Position numbers and translations under genes: made by a program. A stretch of DNA of 45,680 bases from a bacterium HR19 (lineage in GTDB: Bacteria; Calescibacteriota; Calescibacteriia; Calescibacteriales; Calescibacteriaceae). Below the pieces are notes generated by a model. It saw only the letters and a program-made list of their open reading frames with translations, made no database searches and had not been told where the DNA came from. Below are positions 25,222 through 32,624 of the stretch, one piece after another (the stretch's first letter is position 1; each line of letters opens with the position of its first letter). Where the stretch lies: NCBI GenBank assembly GCA_002898315.1, contig BEHV01000015.1, positions 1 to 45,680 on the forward strand. Direction: 5' to 3'.

Positions 25222-26718
25222 TTAGATTAAATCTTTTGGTATTTTTCCCGCACAACCTGAAACTTTTTCAACACACTTTGCTACATACAGAACAGAAACC
25301 TCATCAAATTGTTTTCCTATTATCTGTAATCCGACCGGCAGAGGTTTTCCGTTTTCTTCAACAAATCCAGCAGGAACAGAAATAGCGGGAAGTCCAGCTA
25401 AACTTGAAGGAATTGTAAAAACATCAGAAAGATACATCTTCAAAGGGTCTTGTGATTTTTCTCCGAGCTTAAACGGAAGCTCTGGAGAAGTCGGGCAAAT
25501 AACGACATCAACTTTCTTAAATGTCTCATCAAAGTCCCTTCTCAAAAGAGTTATAGCTTTTTGAGCTTTCAGGTAGTATGCATCGTAGTATCCAGATGAA
25601 AGGACGAAAGTTCCGATGAAAATTCTTCTTTTCACTTCATCTCCAAAGCGGTTTGTTCTTGTTTTCACATACATTTCAGAGAGTTCCTCAGAGTCATCTC
25701 TTACGCCGTATTTTACACCATCATAGCGTGCAAGGTTTGAAGATGCCTCAGCTGGAGCTATTATGTAGTATATCGGAACAGCATACTTAAAAGTCGGAAG
25801 AGAAACATACTCTAACTCAAAGCCAAATTCTCTGCATAACTTATCTGCAACCAAAACGATAATATCTCTCACTCTTTTATCTAAACCATCAGCTTCAACA
25901 AAATCTTTTATAACTCCAATTTTTACCCTGTGATTTTTCTCTTCAAGAATAGCTATTTCTTTTGAGTAATCTGGAACAGGAAAATATGGGCAGGTAGAGT
26001 CAAGTTCATCGTATCCAGCTATGTGATATAAAATATCTGCAACATCATCAACATATAGTCCAAACGGACCGATTCTATCAAGAGATGATGCGAAGGCAAC
26101 AAGTCCGAACCGGGAGACCCTACCATAAGTCGGGCAGAGTCCGACGATACCACAAAAACCCGCCGGTTGTCTTATTGAGCCACCAGTATCTGAACCGAGA
26201 GATAATCTGACCATAAGAGAAGCAACTGCGGATGCCGAACCACCAGAAGAACCTCCGGGAACCCTATCTAAATCCCACGGATTTTTTGTCGGGAAGAAAG
26301 CGGAGTTTTCTGTTGAAGAACCCATAGCGAATTCATCTAAATTCGTCTTACCTATTATTATCCCACCTGCGGACTTTATTCTCTTTACGACCGTGGCATC
26401 ATAAGGAGGTATCCAGTTTTCAAGTATTTTTGAACCACAGGTCGTTCTTATCTTGTATGTTGCTATGTTATCTTTTATGGCAATAGGTATTCCTGCGATT
26501 TTTGAATTTTGAAGTTCTCCCGAGTTTATCTTTTTCTGGACTTCCTCCGCCTGCAAAATCGCTTCTTTCTCACAAACGTATAAAAAAGCATTCAACTGTG
26601 GGTCAAATTTTTTTATTCTGTCAAGAAAAAATTCAACAACTTCTCTCACACTTATTTCTTTTTTCTTTATCAGCTGCGAAATCTCTCGGACTTTCTTTTC
26701 AACAAAAATCTCAACCAT
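25222..26718 (-). CDS. gatA: aspartyl/glutamyl-tRNA amidotransferase subunit A
   Basis: Glutaminase subunit of the GatCAB amidotransferase, which converts Glu-tRNA(Gln) and/or Asp-tRNA(Asn) to the amide form. The amidase-signature triad is visible: Lys82 in PIAIKDNI, the cis-Ser in PGGSSGGSASAV (about Ser158) and the nucleophile Ser181 in SDTGGSIRQPAG. RTTCGSKILENW and TNLDEFAMGSSTENSAFFPT are GatA-specific and separate it from general amidases. The length of 498 is typical. gatB and gatC are not adjacent. The ATG has TAATTT six bases upstream and no Shine-Dalgarno sequence, and a hairpin separates it from the upstream small gene, so it probably starts its own transcript. Confidence 0.96.
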   Translation of the reverse strand: MVEIFVEKKVREISQLIKKKEISVREVVEFFLDRIKKFDPQLNAFLYVCEKEAILQAEEVQKKINSGELQNSKIAGIPIAIKDNIATYKIRTTCGSKILENWIPPYDATVVKRIKSAGGIIIGKTNLDEFAMGSSTENSAFFPTKNPWDLDRVPGGSSGGSASAVASLMVRLSLGSDTGGSIRQPAGFCGIVGLCPTYGRVSRFGLVAFASSLDRIGPFGLYVDDVADILYHIAGYDELDSTCPYFPVPDYSKEIAILEEKNHRVKIGVIKDFVEADGLDKRVRDIIVLVADKLCREFGFELEYVSLPTFKYAVPIYYIIAPAEASSNLARYDGVKYGVRDDSEELSEMYVKTRTNRFGDEVKRRIFIGTFVLSSGYYDAYYLKAQKAITLLRRDFDETFKKVDVVICPTSPELPFKLGEKSQDPLKMYLSDVFTIPSSLAGLPAISVPAGFVEENGKPLPVGLQIIGKQFDEVSVLYVAKCVEKVSGCAGKIPKDLI

Positions 26719-26724
26719 AGCTTA

Positions 26725-26730
26725 AAATTA
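26725..26730 (-). promoter_or_regulatory. candidate -10 element of a leaderless gatA transcript
   Basis: TAATTT on the minus strand, six bases before the gatA ATG. Confidence 0.4.
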
Positions 26731-26770
26731 AATTAAAACGAAATCTCTGAATACAGAAAACAGAAACTTA

Positions 26771-26792
26771 TTTCCTCTTCAACAAGAGGAAA
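26771..26792 (-). terminator. intrinsic-terminator-like hairpin after the 90-residue gene
   Basis: TTTCCTCTT and AAGAGGAAA form a perfect nine-base-pair stem around a four-base loop, directly after the TGA of the 90-residue gene. The minus-strand sequence after the stem is TAAGTTTCTGTTTTCTG, T-rich but interrupted. It is the strongest hairpin I found between genes in the window and would isolate gatA from upstream transcription. Confidence 0.55.
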
Positions 26793-26795
26793 ATT

Positions 26796-27068
26796 TCAGA
26801 TATGAACTTTTGTTTTTTCTTCAATCTTTCCAGATTCTCCGATAATTTCATTCACTATTTTTTGGATTTTTTGCGAGTGTGGGAAAAACTTCAAAACCTT
26901 TGGAACCTCTTCAAATTTACCTAAAAAATTTCTTATATCCTCTTTGACTTTGATTTCGTTCTTGAAAAAATCGCTTACCTTTATCGGAAGTATTCCCAGA
27001 ACTCTCTCGTCTTTATCTTTCACTATAAATATTATGTATATTGAACCTTTTACCACCTCAACCGTCAT
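26796..27068 (-). CDS. small uncharacterised protein
   Basis: I do not recognise this 90-residue protein. It begins with a beta-rich stretch (MTVEVVKGSIYIIFIVKDK, then RVLGILPIKVSDFF) followed by a helical, Lys/Glu-rich half. It has no cysteine, signal peptide or clear membrane helix. It does not match GatC, although it lies just upstream of gatA. AAGGGGTG about ten bases before the ATG may be a weak ribosome-binding site. A strong hairpin follows the stop codon, which supports its being a real expressed unit. Confidence 0.55.
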   Translation of the reverse strand: MTVEVVKGSIYIIFIVKDKDERVLGILPIKVSDFFKNEIKVKEDIRNFLGKFEEVPKVLKFFPHSQKIQKIVNEIIGESGKIEEKTKVHI

Positions 27069-27156
27069 AGAGTAAAAACACCCCTTTTATTATATTCTTT
27101 CGGAAGTCATAAGGTTATTTTGTTGATACCATAAGAGGAAAAATAAAATCAATGTT

Positions 27157-27744
27157 TCAAATATCTATTTTCTGTTCCATTTTTGTCTTCATTATGAGCT
27201 TTGAAATAAGAAAAGCATAGCTCAAAATAGATAAGATACACAAAAATGCAACAGGGAACATAATAGCCCAAAGCACAAAAAAAAGTTCTTTCCTCTCAAA
27301 AATTTTCCAGATTATAAAAAGTATTATGAACGAGAATTGAGAGGCAACTGCTGATTTACCGAGTTTTGTCGGTGAAAAATTAAGCTCAACACCTCTTATC
27401 TTTCCAAGAAGCAAAATCAGGGGGATAGAAAGGTCTTTCAAAAGCATCAGTGAAGAGAACCAAAGAGGAGTAAGTTCTTTCAAAAAGAAGATGAAGAATA
27501 TTGAGATGAGAACAATTTTATCAACTGTCGGGTCAAACTTTCTGCCAAAGTCAGTTTGCATATTGAACCTCCTTGCAACTAACCCATCTAAAAAATCAGA
27601 AATTATGGTAACAGAACCAGTAAGAGCAGAATACCACCATCTCTCATGATAAATAAAAAACACAAGAGGAAAAGCGAGGATAAGTCGCAACAATGTTATA
27701 AAATTGGGCAGAAGAAAAAATTCTTTGACATAAGAGTTCCTCAT
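27157..27744 (-). CDS. CDP-alcohol phosphatidyltransferase (PgsA-like)
   Basis: Integral membrane enzyme that transfers a phosphatidyl or similar group from CDP-diacylglycerol to an alcohol. The full signature D(x)2DG(x)2AR(x)8G(x)3D(x)3D is present, running from DFLDGLVARR to FGRKFDPTVD; it binds the divalent metals and the CDP group. Five or six hydrophobic segments surround it. From the ATG at 27744 the length is 195, matching phosphatidylglycerophosphate synthases. The frame also allows ATGs at 27759 and 27828, and none has a good ribosome-binding site. The acceptor (glycerol phosphate, inositol phosphate or serine) is not determined by the motif. Confidence 0.88.
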   Translation of the reverse strand: MRNSYVKEFFLLPNFITLLRLILAFPLVFFIYHERWWYSALTGSVTIISDFLDGLVARRFNMQTDFGRKFDPTVDKIVLISIFFIFFLKELTPLWFSSLMLLKDLSIPLILLLGKIRGVELNFSPTKLGKSAVASQFSFIILFIIWKIFERKELFFVLWAIMFPVAFLCILSILSYAFLISKLIMKTKMEQKIDI

Positions 27745-27886
27745 AAATAACAAAAACATTTTAGAAATGAGAGATAGTTTATTTAAAATACCTGAATATT
27801 GGGAAAAGTTCACCCGGAAATTTTGCATTTTATCAAAGGGAAGAAGGTAAGGATTAACTTTTAAATTCAGGTTGATTCAAAGTAGT

Positions 27887-27892
27887 TAAAAT
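27887..27892 (+). promoter_or_regulatory. candidate -10 element for tRNA-Pro and the following gene
   Basis: TAAAAT ends nine bases before the first base of the mature tRNA; TATTTT at 27893-27898 is an alternative. The upstream gene lies on the other strand, so a promoter must exist in this 157-base gap. Confidence 0.3.
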
Positions 27893-27901
27893 TATTTTTA
27901 T

Positions 27902-27977
27902 CGGGGCATAGCTCAGGGGCGAGAGCGTTGGCCTTGGGAGCCAAAGGTCGCCGGTTCAAATCCGGCTGCCCCGACCA
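27902..27977 (+). tRNA. tRNA-Pro (anticodon UGG)
   Basis: All four stems fold by hand. The acceptor is CGGGGCA with TGCCCCG; the D stem is GCTC with GAGC and an eight-base loop. The anticodon stem is TTGGC with GCCAA around CTTGGGA; the T stem is GCCGG with CCGGC around TTCAAAT. The anticodon loop gives TGG, reading CCA and probably CCN, with the G37 expected for proline tRNAs. The variable loop is five bases. The 3' CCA is encoded (27975-27977). A protein gene starts with TTG only six bases after the CCA, so tRNA 3' processing would release an mRNA with an almost absent leader. Confidence 0.97.
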
Positions 27978-27983
27978 CATATT

Positions 27984-30944
27984 TTGAAAAAAGAAATCCT
28001 CATACCTCTCATAGCGCTCCTCATCTTAGCAGTCGGTATAGCGGTGGGATTAGCACTATGTCCGGAAAAAAAAGCACCAGCACCAGAAGTATCCGTCTTC
28101 CCATCCCCTACATCTGGAATATCACCACTTGAAATAACTATCAGCGTCAAAATTAATTCCCAAATTGAACTCAAAAGCATATCAGTATCAATAGACGAAA
28201 AAGAGATTTTCTCAAAAGATATAAGCGGAGATTTTTCCGAAACAATAACAAACTTTTCAATAAATATCACAGGAGGAAGGAAATTCGGAGACATAAACCT
28301 CTCTTACTTACTGGTGGTCACGGGAGCGCCAGCAAAAATATTCAAAATAAAAGCAGAAGCAACTAACTCAAAGGGGATAAAAAAAGACGCTTTATCAGAA
28401 GTCATCGTATATGAGAACAAGCCATGCTCTGTAAACATATATATTGTATCCCCACAGGAAACCCCCATATCTCCTCCACCCTTTCCAGTTCAGTTAGGTG
28501 CAGCAGTGACAGACGATAAATGTGGGAACTTCACAGCAGCTCAGGGAACCACCTGCAACTTCAAATTTATATGGGATGCAGATAATCAAGGTGGAGATTT
28601 CACTCCCGACGGCGAAACAAATCAACCATCTTTCACCTTCACATATAACTCTTTCGGAATCTATACCCCAAAAGTCAAAGTCATTGACGACGGAGGGAAC
28701 GAATGCGAAAGTCAAAACTTTGTCCCCGTTTATGTTGCAAGAAGAATAGAAAAAATTAATCCGCTCTTTTTCTCAAACATCTTCCCTTCTATACAATCCT
28801 TTCAGCTGAACGATAAAATAAAAGTTTTTTCATCACAAGTTGATTTCGGCGTATCTGAATACACAATAAATAAATCTCAACCAGAACTCATACTTGAATC
28901 AACAAAAAAAATCGGAGAAACAAATATCGGAGTAGATTTCGGGAAATATGATTCAACACCTGCGATATTTTACAAAACACCCGGAAAAATTTATGTTTTT
29001 CCTATATCAGACAGAGTTAATTGGGGAAATAAGATAACCGAAATCAATCTGACATACGAGGAAATGAGATTCTTATCTTTTGAGAACAAGGTGACATTTA
29101 TCGCTACTTTCACCGGGGATGTATTTTCTGCTTGCCCACTTATGCCATCGGCTGGATTCCTTGGTGAAGTATGTTTGAGGTATTCTTTAAAATACAGGTT
29201 TTCTTCTCCGTACTCATTTTTTATTGACGGAGACAATCTTCTCGTCGCCCACTATGTATCTGGATACCTAAAAGTCGTTGTATATTCTTTCTCTTTGAAA
29301 TTTTCTTCTTCTTACGGAATATATATTTTGGAGGGTCCGAACGAAACTTACGAGGTAGATGTTGCATATCCTTCATCACACATAGAGTTCTTCAAAGAAA
29401 ACGGAAAGATATATATTGCTATTTCCTCAGCAGACATAAATTTTTCAGTAGCTTACAGAACCTATATTTTAGATTTTTCATCTTGCAGAACAGGGAACTG
29501 CTCTTTTGTTCAGAGAACAAATATAAGTATGGAAAGCGTCATTTCAAATATAGCCCGTATGGAGATATGTCCAACGTCTGAGCCGTCGGAGTTCAGAGCG
29601 AACATTCTTGATTTCCTGATCCCAAGTGATTTTGCTTTCTGCGGAAACTTAAAGTGTATCTTATCGCTTTTGTGTCTTGATGACATCACGCGGGGGAGAA
29701 AGTGTGCCAAAAATGCGGTATATCCGTTTATCTTCTCCGGTGGAGAGGTGCTGAAAAACCTGAACGCAAACTGCGTAGAAACAGAACCTCAGAGCAATAT
29801 TGTTTATGCGTGGGGAACGACAGCGGTTCTATCATCAAAAGCATTTTTATCTTTATATGATTTCTCCGCAAAAACCAGCTCAAAAATTTTAGATATAGAT
29901 TCGCTCTTTCTTGAACCCGAATCTCTGTCGGGATATGAAAAAGAAGGGGACTTCTATGTATCTCTCGGAGGTGCAGGAGGAGTAAATATTTTGAAATTCA
30001 ACTTTGATGGGAACTTATCTGACCTTGTCTCTCATATTTATGTTAGACCTGAGGGAAAATTCGCTGATAACACATATTCCGTCAAAGAGCATTACTTAGA
30101 CGATAACATACTCGTTGCGGTTTTAGAGAAGCCGGGTTGCGGTGAAGAATGGATATTTTCAGGCATAATAATATATGATATGAAAAACTCTGACCTGCTC
30201 AAAAGAAGAAAGTACAAAGTGTATATACCCTACTCCCAAATTGATATACATTCGGTTTCAAATCTTTTTGTGATAAAAGATTCTGCATTCAAGTACAGAA
30301 TGATTGTATCTGGAACAAAATGCCAGACCACAGAATACACAACAATAACTTACGAAATTGATATTTCTGATTTCAGTGTGAGGGAAATTGGAAGAATCAA
30401 GTTCGGAGAGTCGCCCTTATCTTTTGAGGGAATACCTGGGGGAGAAATTTTTATAAGCTCACCGAAAAAAATCTTTCTCATAGATGGGAATCAGGTAAAA
30501 AAAGAATTAGATGAAGAAGGAGGAGGGATTCTCAGATTTTACAAGGGATTGCTGTATGAAGTCGGTTCGCGTGGCAATTACATCAGCATAAAGGTTTTTG
30601 ACACAAACCTTGTGAAAAAAGACGAGTTTTCTTTTTATGTTGGCGTTTATCCTTCTGTTTCATCTGTAAAGATAGCTTCGGCTTTTGATGAATTTTTTGG
30701 CACTGGAGATATTGACCTTATATTTGCCGGGCTTTCAATACCACAGATTTACTCAAAAGTTTCAGCTCTGATGGTGTTTGACGCAACAGAATACATAAAA
30801 TTCGGGAGACCAATAAGATTTCTTGGAGTAGTACCCGCGCAATTTGACATAGGAGCAGTAGATATTCTGTTTTTCAGAGGTTCAAAAAACATGATATTTC
30901 TGCTTGATTTCTCAAAGGTTCTATTCAGAATATTTTTGAAATAG
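27984..30944 (+). CDS. large exported protein with PKD-like domain, function unknown
   Basis: A 986-residue protein. Residues 4-26 are a strong hydrophobic segment ending in a cysteine (VGLALCPEKK). The residue before that Cys is Leu, so a signal anchor is as likely as a lipoprotein signal. Two Ig/PKD-like beta domains follow (about 35-145 and 150-252); the second has the PKD-style TFTYNSFGIYTPKVKVIDDGG. The remaining 700 residues are beta-rich with recurring aromatic strands and no recognised repeat family; a beta-propeller is possible. Several Cys pairs suggest disulfides outside the cytoplasm. The start is a TTG six bases after the tRNA-Pro CCA, with no room for a separate promoter or Shine-Dalgarno site, so it is probably cotranscribed with the tRNA. 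Confidence 0.75.
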   Translation: MKKEILIPLIALLILAVGIAVGLALCPEKKAPAPEVSVFPSPTSGISPLEITISVKINSQIELKSISVSIDEKEIFSKDISGDFSETITNFSINITGGRKFGDINLSYLLVVTGAPAKIFKIKAEATNSKGIKKDALSEVIVYENKPCSVNIYIVSPQETPISPPPFPVQLGAAVTDDKCGNFTAAQGTTCNFKFIWDADNQGGDFTPDGETNQPSFTFTYNSFGIYTPKVKVIDDGGNECESQNFVPVYVARRIEKINPLFFSNIFPSIQSFQLNDKIKVFSSQVDFGVSEYTINKSQPELILESTKKIGETNIGVDFGKYDSTPAIFYKTPGKIYVFPISDRVNWGNKITEINLTYEEMRFLSFENKVTFIATFTGDVFSACPLMPSAGFLGEVCLRYSLKYRFSSPYSFFIDGDNLLVAHYVSGYLKVVVYSFSLKFSSSYGIYILEGPNETYEVDVAYPSSHIEFFKENGKIYIAISSADINFSVAYRTYILDFSSCRTGNCSFVQRTNISMESVISNIARMEICPTSEPSEFRANILDFLIPSDFAFCGNLKCILSLLCLDDITRGRKCAKNAVYPFIFSGGEVLKNLNANCVETEPQSNIVYAWGTTAVLSSKAFLSLYDFSAKTSSKILDIDSLFLEPESLSGYEKEGDFYVSLGGAGGVNILKFNFDGNLSDLVSHIYVRPEGKFADNTYSVKEHYLDDNILVAVLEKPGCGEEWIFSGIIIYDMKNSDLLKRRKYKVYIPYSQIDIHSVSNLFVIKDSAFKYRMIVSGTKCQTTEYTTITYEIDISDFSVREIGRIKFGESPLSFEGIPGGEIFISSPKKIFLIDGNQVKKELDEEGGGILRFYKGLLYEVGSRGNYISIKVFDTNLVKKDEFSFYVGVYPSVSSVKIASAFDEFFGTGDIDLIFAGLSIPQIYSKVSALMVFDATEYIKFGRPIRFLGVVPAQFDIGAVDILFFRGSKNMIFLLDFSKVLFRIFLK

Positions 30945-30992
30945 CATCTATGTAAAGTTTCTGATTTTTCAACAAATCAACTGAAAATTTTT

Positions 30993-30998
30993 TATTTT
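30993..30998 (+). promoter_or_regulatory. candidate -10 element of a leaderless rpsL transcript
   Basis: TATTTT seven bases before the rpsL ATG; no Shine-Dalgarno sequence, in contrast to rpsG. Confidence 0.4.
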
Positions 30999-31005
30999 AA
31001 AGATT

Positions 31006-31401
31006 ATGCCACCTACCATAAATCAGCTTGTGAGATATGGGAGAACACCGAGAAAATGGAAGAGCAAATCTCCTGCTCTTGAAGGGTGTCCGCAAAAAAG
31101 AGGAGTATGTATAAGAGTGTACACAACAACACCTAAGAAACCAAACTCAGCACTTCGGAAGGTTGCGAAAGTAAGATTATCCAACGGCAGAGAAATAATA
31201 GCTTATATTCCAGGGATAGGGCATAACTTGCAAGAACACTCGGTTGTCCTTGTAAGAGGGGGGAGAGTAAAAGACCTGCCGGGCGTGAAGTATCATATAA
31301 TAAGGGGTTCTCTTGATGCTGCTGGTGTTGAAAACAGAAGAAAATCAAGGTCAAAATACGGAGCGAAAAGACCAAAAACAGAAACACAAAAAAGCAAATA
31401 A
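31006..31401 (+). CDS. rpsL: small ribosomal subunit protein uS12
   Basis: Decoding-centre protein of the 30S subunit. The core is almost invariant: [19 protein letters not shown] holds the lysines altered in streptomycin-resistant mutants (here wild type), and [23 protein letters not shown] holds the Asp (Asp90) that is methylthiolated in many bacteria. At 131 residues it has a short Lys-rich extension like S12 of thermophiles. The order rpsL-rpsG is conserved, but the fusA and tuf genes that normally follow are absent; a convergent membrane protein gene takes their place. The stop codon lies in a hairpin. The start has no Shine-Dalgarno sequence. Confidence 0.98.
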   Translation: MPPTINQLVRYGRTPRKWKSKSPALEGCPQKRGVCIRVYTTTPKKPNSALRKVAKVRLSNGREIIAYIPGIGHNLQEHSVVLVRGGRVKDLPGVKYHIIRGSLDAAGVENRRKSRSKYGAKRPKTETQKSK

Positions 31402-31409
31402 ATTTGCTT
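31392..31409 (+). promoter_or_regulatory. hairpin at the rpsL stop codon
   Basis: AAGCAAAT and ATTTGCTT pair perfectly around a two-base centre (in practice seven pairs and a four-base loop), with the rpsL TAA at the tip. In E. coli the rpsL-rpsG spacer binds S7 for feedback control; a comparable role here is only inference. There is no T tract, so it is unlikely to be a full terminator. Confidence 0.35.
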
Positions 31410-31448
31410 AAATGATAAACATTTAAAAAATTTTTCGGAGGGAAAGTT

Positions 31449-31922
31449 ATGCCGAGAAAAGGGAAAGTAGAACACAGAGAGGTAAAGCCAGACATAGTTT
31501 ACGGAAGTGTAGAGGTGGAAAAACTCATAAACAAGATAATGAAAGATGGGAAGAAATCTCTTGCAAGGTACATAGTTTATTCTGCATTTGACCTGATAAA
31601 GCAAAAGACCGGGAAAGACCCGCTTGAAGTTTTCAAAAAGGCACTAGAGAACACCCAACCAGAAACGGAAGTAAGAACAAGAAGAGTCGGAGGAGCAACC
31701 TATCAGGTCCCCATAGAATGTCTTCCGAAGAGAAAAATTCATCTCGAGCTAAAATTCATAGTTGAAGCGGCAAGAGAGAGAAAAGATAAAAAGACAATAA
31801 TAGAGAGGTTAGCTTATGAGATAATGGAAGCAGCAGAAGGTAAAGGTGAAGCGGTAAAGAAAAAGGAAGAACTGCACAAAATAGCAGAAGCAAACAGAGC
31901 TTTTGCACATTACAGATGGTAA
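31449..31922 (+). CDS. rpsG: small ribosomal subunit protein uS7
   Basis: Primary 16S rRNA-binding protein of the 30S head. Family motifs include [15 protein letters not shown] at the start, [41 protein letters not shown] and a C-terminus with [11 protein letters not shown]. The length of 157 is typical. The ATG follows GGAGGG with a six-base spacer, a strong ribosome-binding site expected for an operon-internal gene. It lies 47 bases after rpsL. No further str-operon gene follows. Confidence 0.98.
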   Translation: MPRKGKVEHREVKPDIVYGSVEVEKLINKIMKDGKKSLARYIVYSAFDLIKQKTGKDPLEVFKKALENTQPETEVRTRRVGGATYQVPIECLPKRKIHLELKFIVEAARERKDKKTIIERLAYEIMEAAEGKGEAVKKKEELHKIAEANRAFAHYRW

Positions 31923-31952
31923 AGCCCGAATTCAACCAAAAATTTTCAAAGA

Positions 31953-32573
31953 TCACTGAGAAATAACCTTAGCAATAAAGTATCTGACAAAGAGAAAAAT
32001 TATCACAAGCAAAACCCCAAGAGCCATAGTCACAGTATTGAAGTGCCTCTCAACAAAGCCCCTCACTCTATCTCCAAAGAAAAATATAGGAACAGCAACT
32101 ATAAGGTATCTTATGGCTCTTGAAAGCCCATACGACAGCAGAAAAACAGAGAAATTCACAGAGAATATTCCAGCAGTTATAAGGAAGACCTTATCTGGCA
32201 GTGGAGTAAAACCTATTGTGAAGATTGTTATAAATGCATTCTGGTCATAAACTTTGGATGCTTTTTTGAAAAGTTCTTCTGAAAAAACATATTTGAAGAA
32301 AAAATCCTGAGTTGCGTTCCAGAAAAATTTTCCTATAAGATAGCTTATAACTCCGCCGAGCAATGTGAATAGTGAAGATACTGCTGTGTAAAAGAGAGCT
32401 CTTTTTGGTCTGCTGAAAGACATTGTCATAAGGACGACTTCGGGAGGGATAGGAAAGAAGACCGGTTCGGTTAGAGCGACAAAAACAAGAACTGCAAAAG
32501 CCCACCTTGAATTGCTCGCCCCTATAACCCAATCATAAATCCTTCTCAAAAAAGAAAACACGTTGAAAACCAA
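31953..32573 (-). CDS. VTT-domain (DedA/YqaA-like) membrane protein
   Basis: A 206-residue integral membrane protein of the VTT/SNARE-associated family. The re-entrant motif region reads ALTEPVFFPIPPEVVLMTM, followed by helices containing LLGGVISYLIGKFFW and TIGFTPLPDKVFLITAGIF; these two halves are the hallmark of the YqaA-type branch. DedA relatives act in lipid carrier or phospholipid translocation, but the YqaA branch has no assigned substrate. The frame opens at a TTG at 32573, close to an AAGGGG sequence; a GTG at 32561 is an alternative. It converges on rpsG and lies just downstream of the MMPL exporter on the same strand. Confidence 0.85.
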   Translation of the reverse strand: MVFNVFSFLRRIYDWVIGASNSRWAFAVLVFVALTEPVFFPIPPEVVLMTMSFSRPKRALFYTAVSSLFTLLGGVISYLIGKFFWNATQDFFFKYVFSEELFKKASKVYDQNAFITIFTIGFTPLPDKVFLITAGIFSVNFSVFLLSYGLSRAIRYLIVAVPIFFFGDRVRGFVERHFNTVTMALGVLLVIIFLFVRYFIAKVISQ

Positions 32574-32624
32574 ATCCCCTTCAATATATTTTCAACACAA
32601 AAAACAAAAAGATCAATTTGAACA

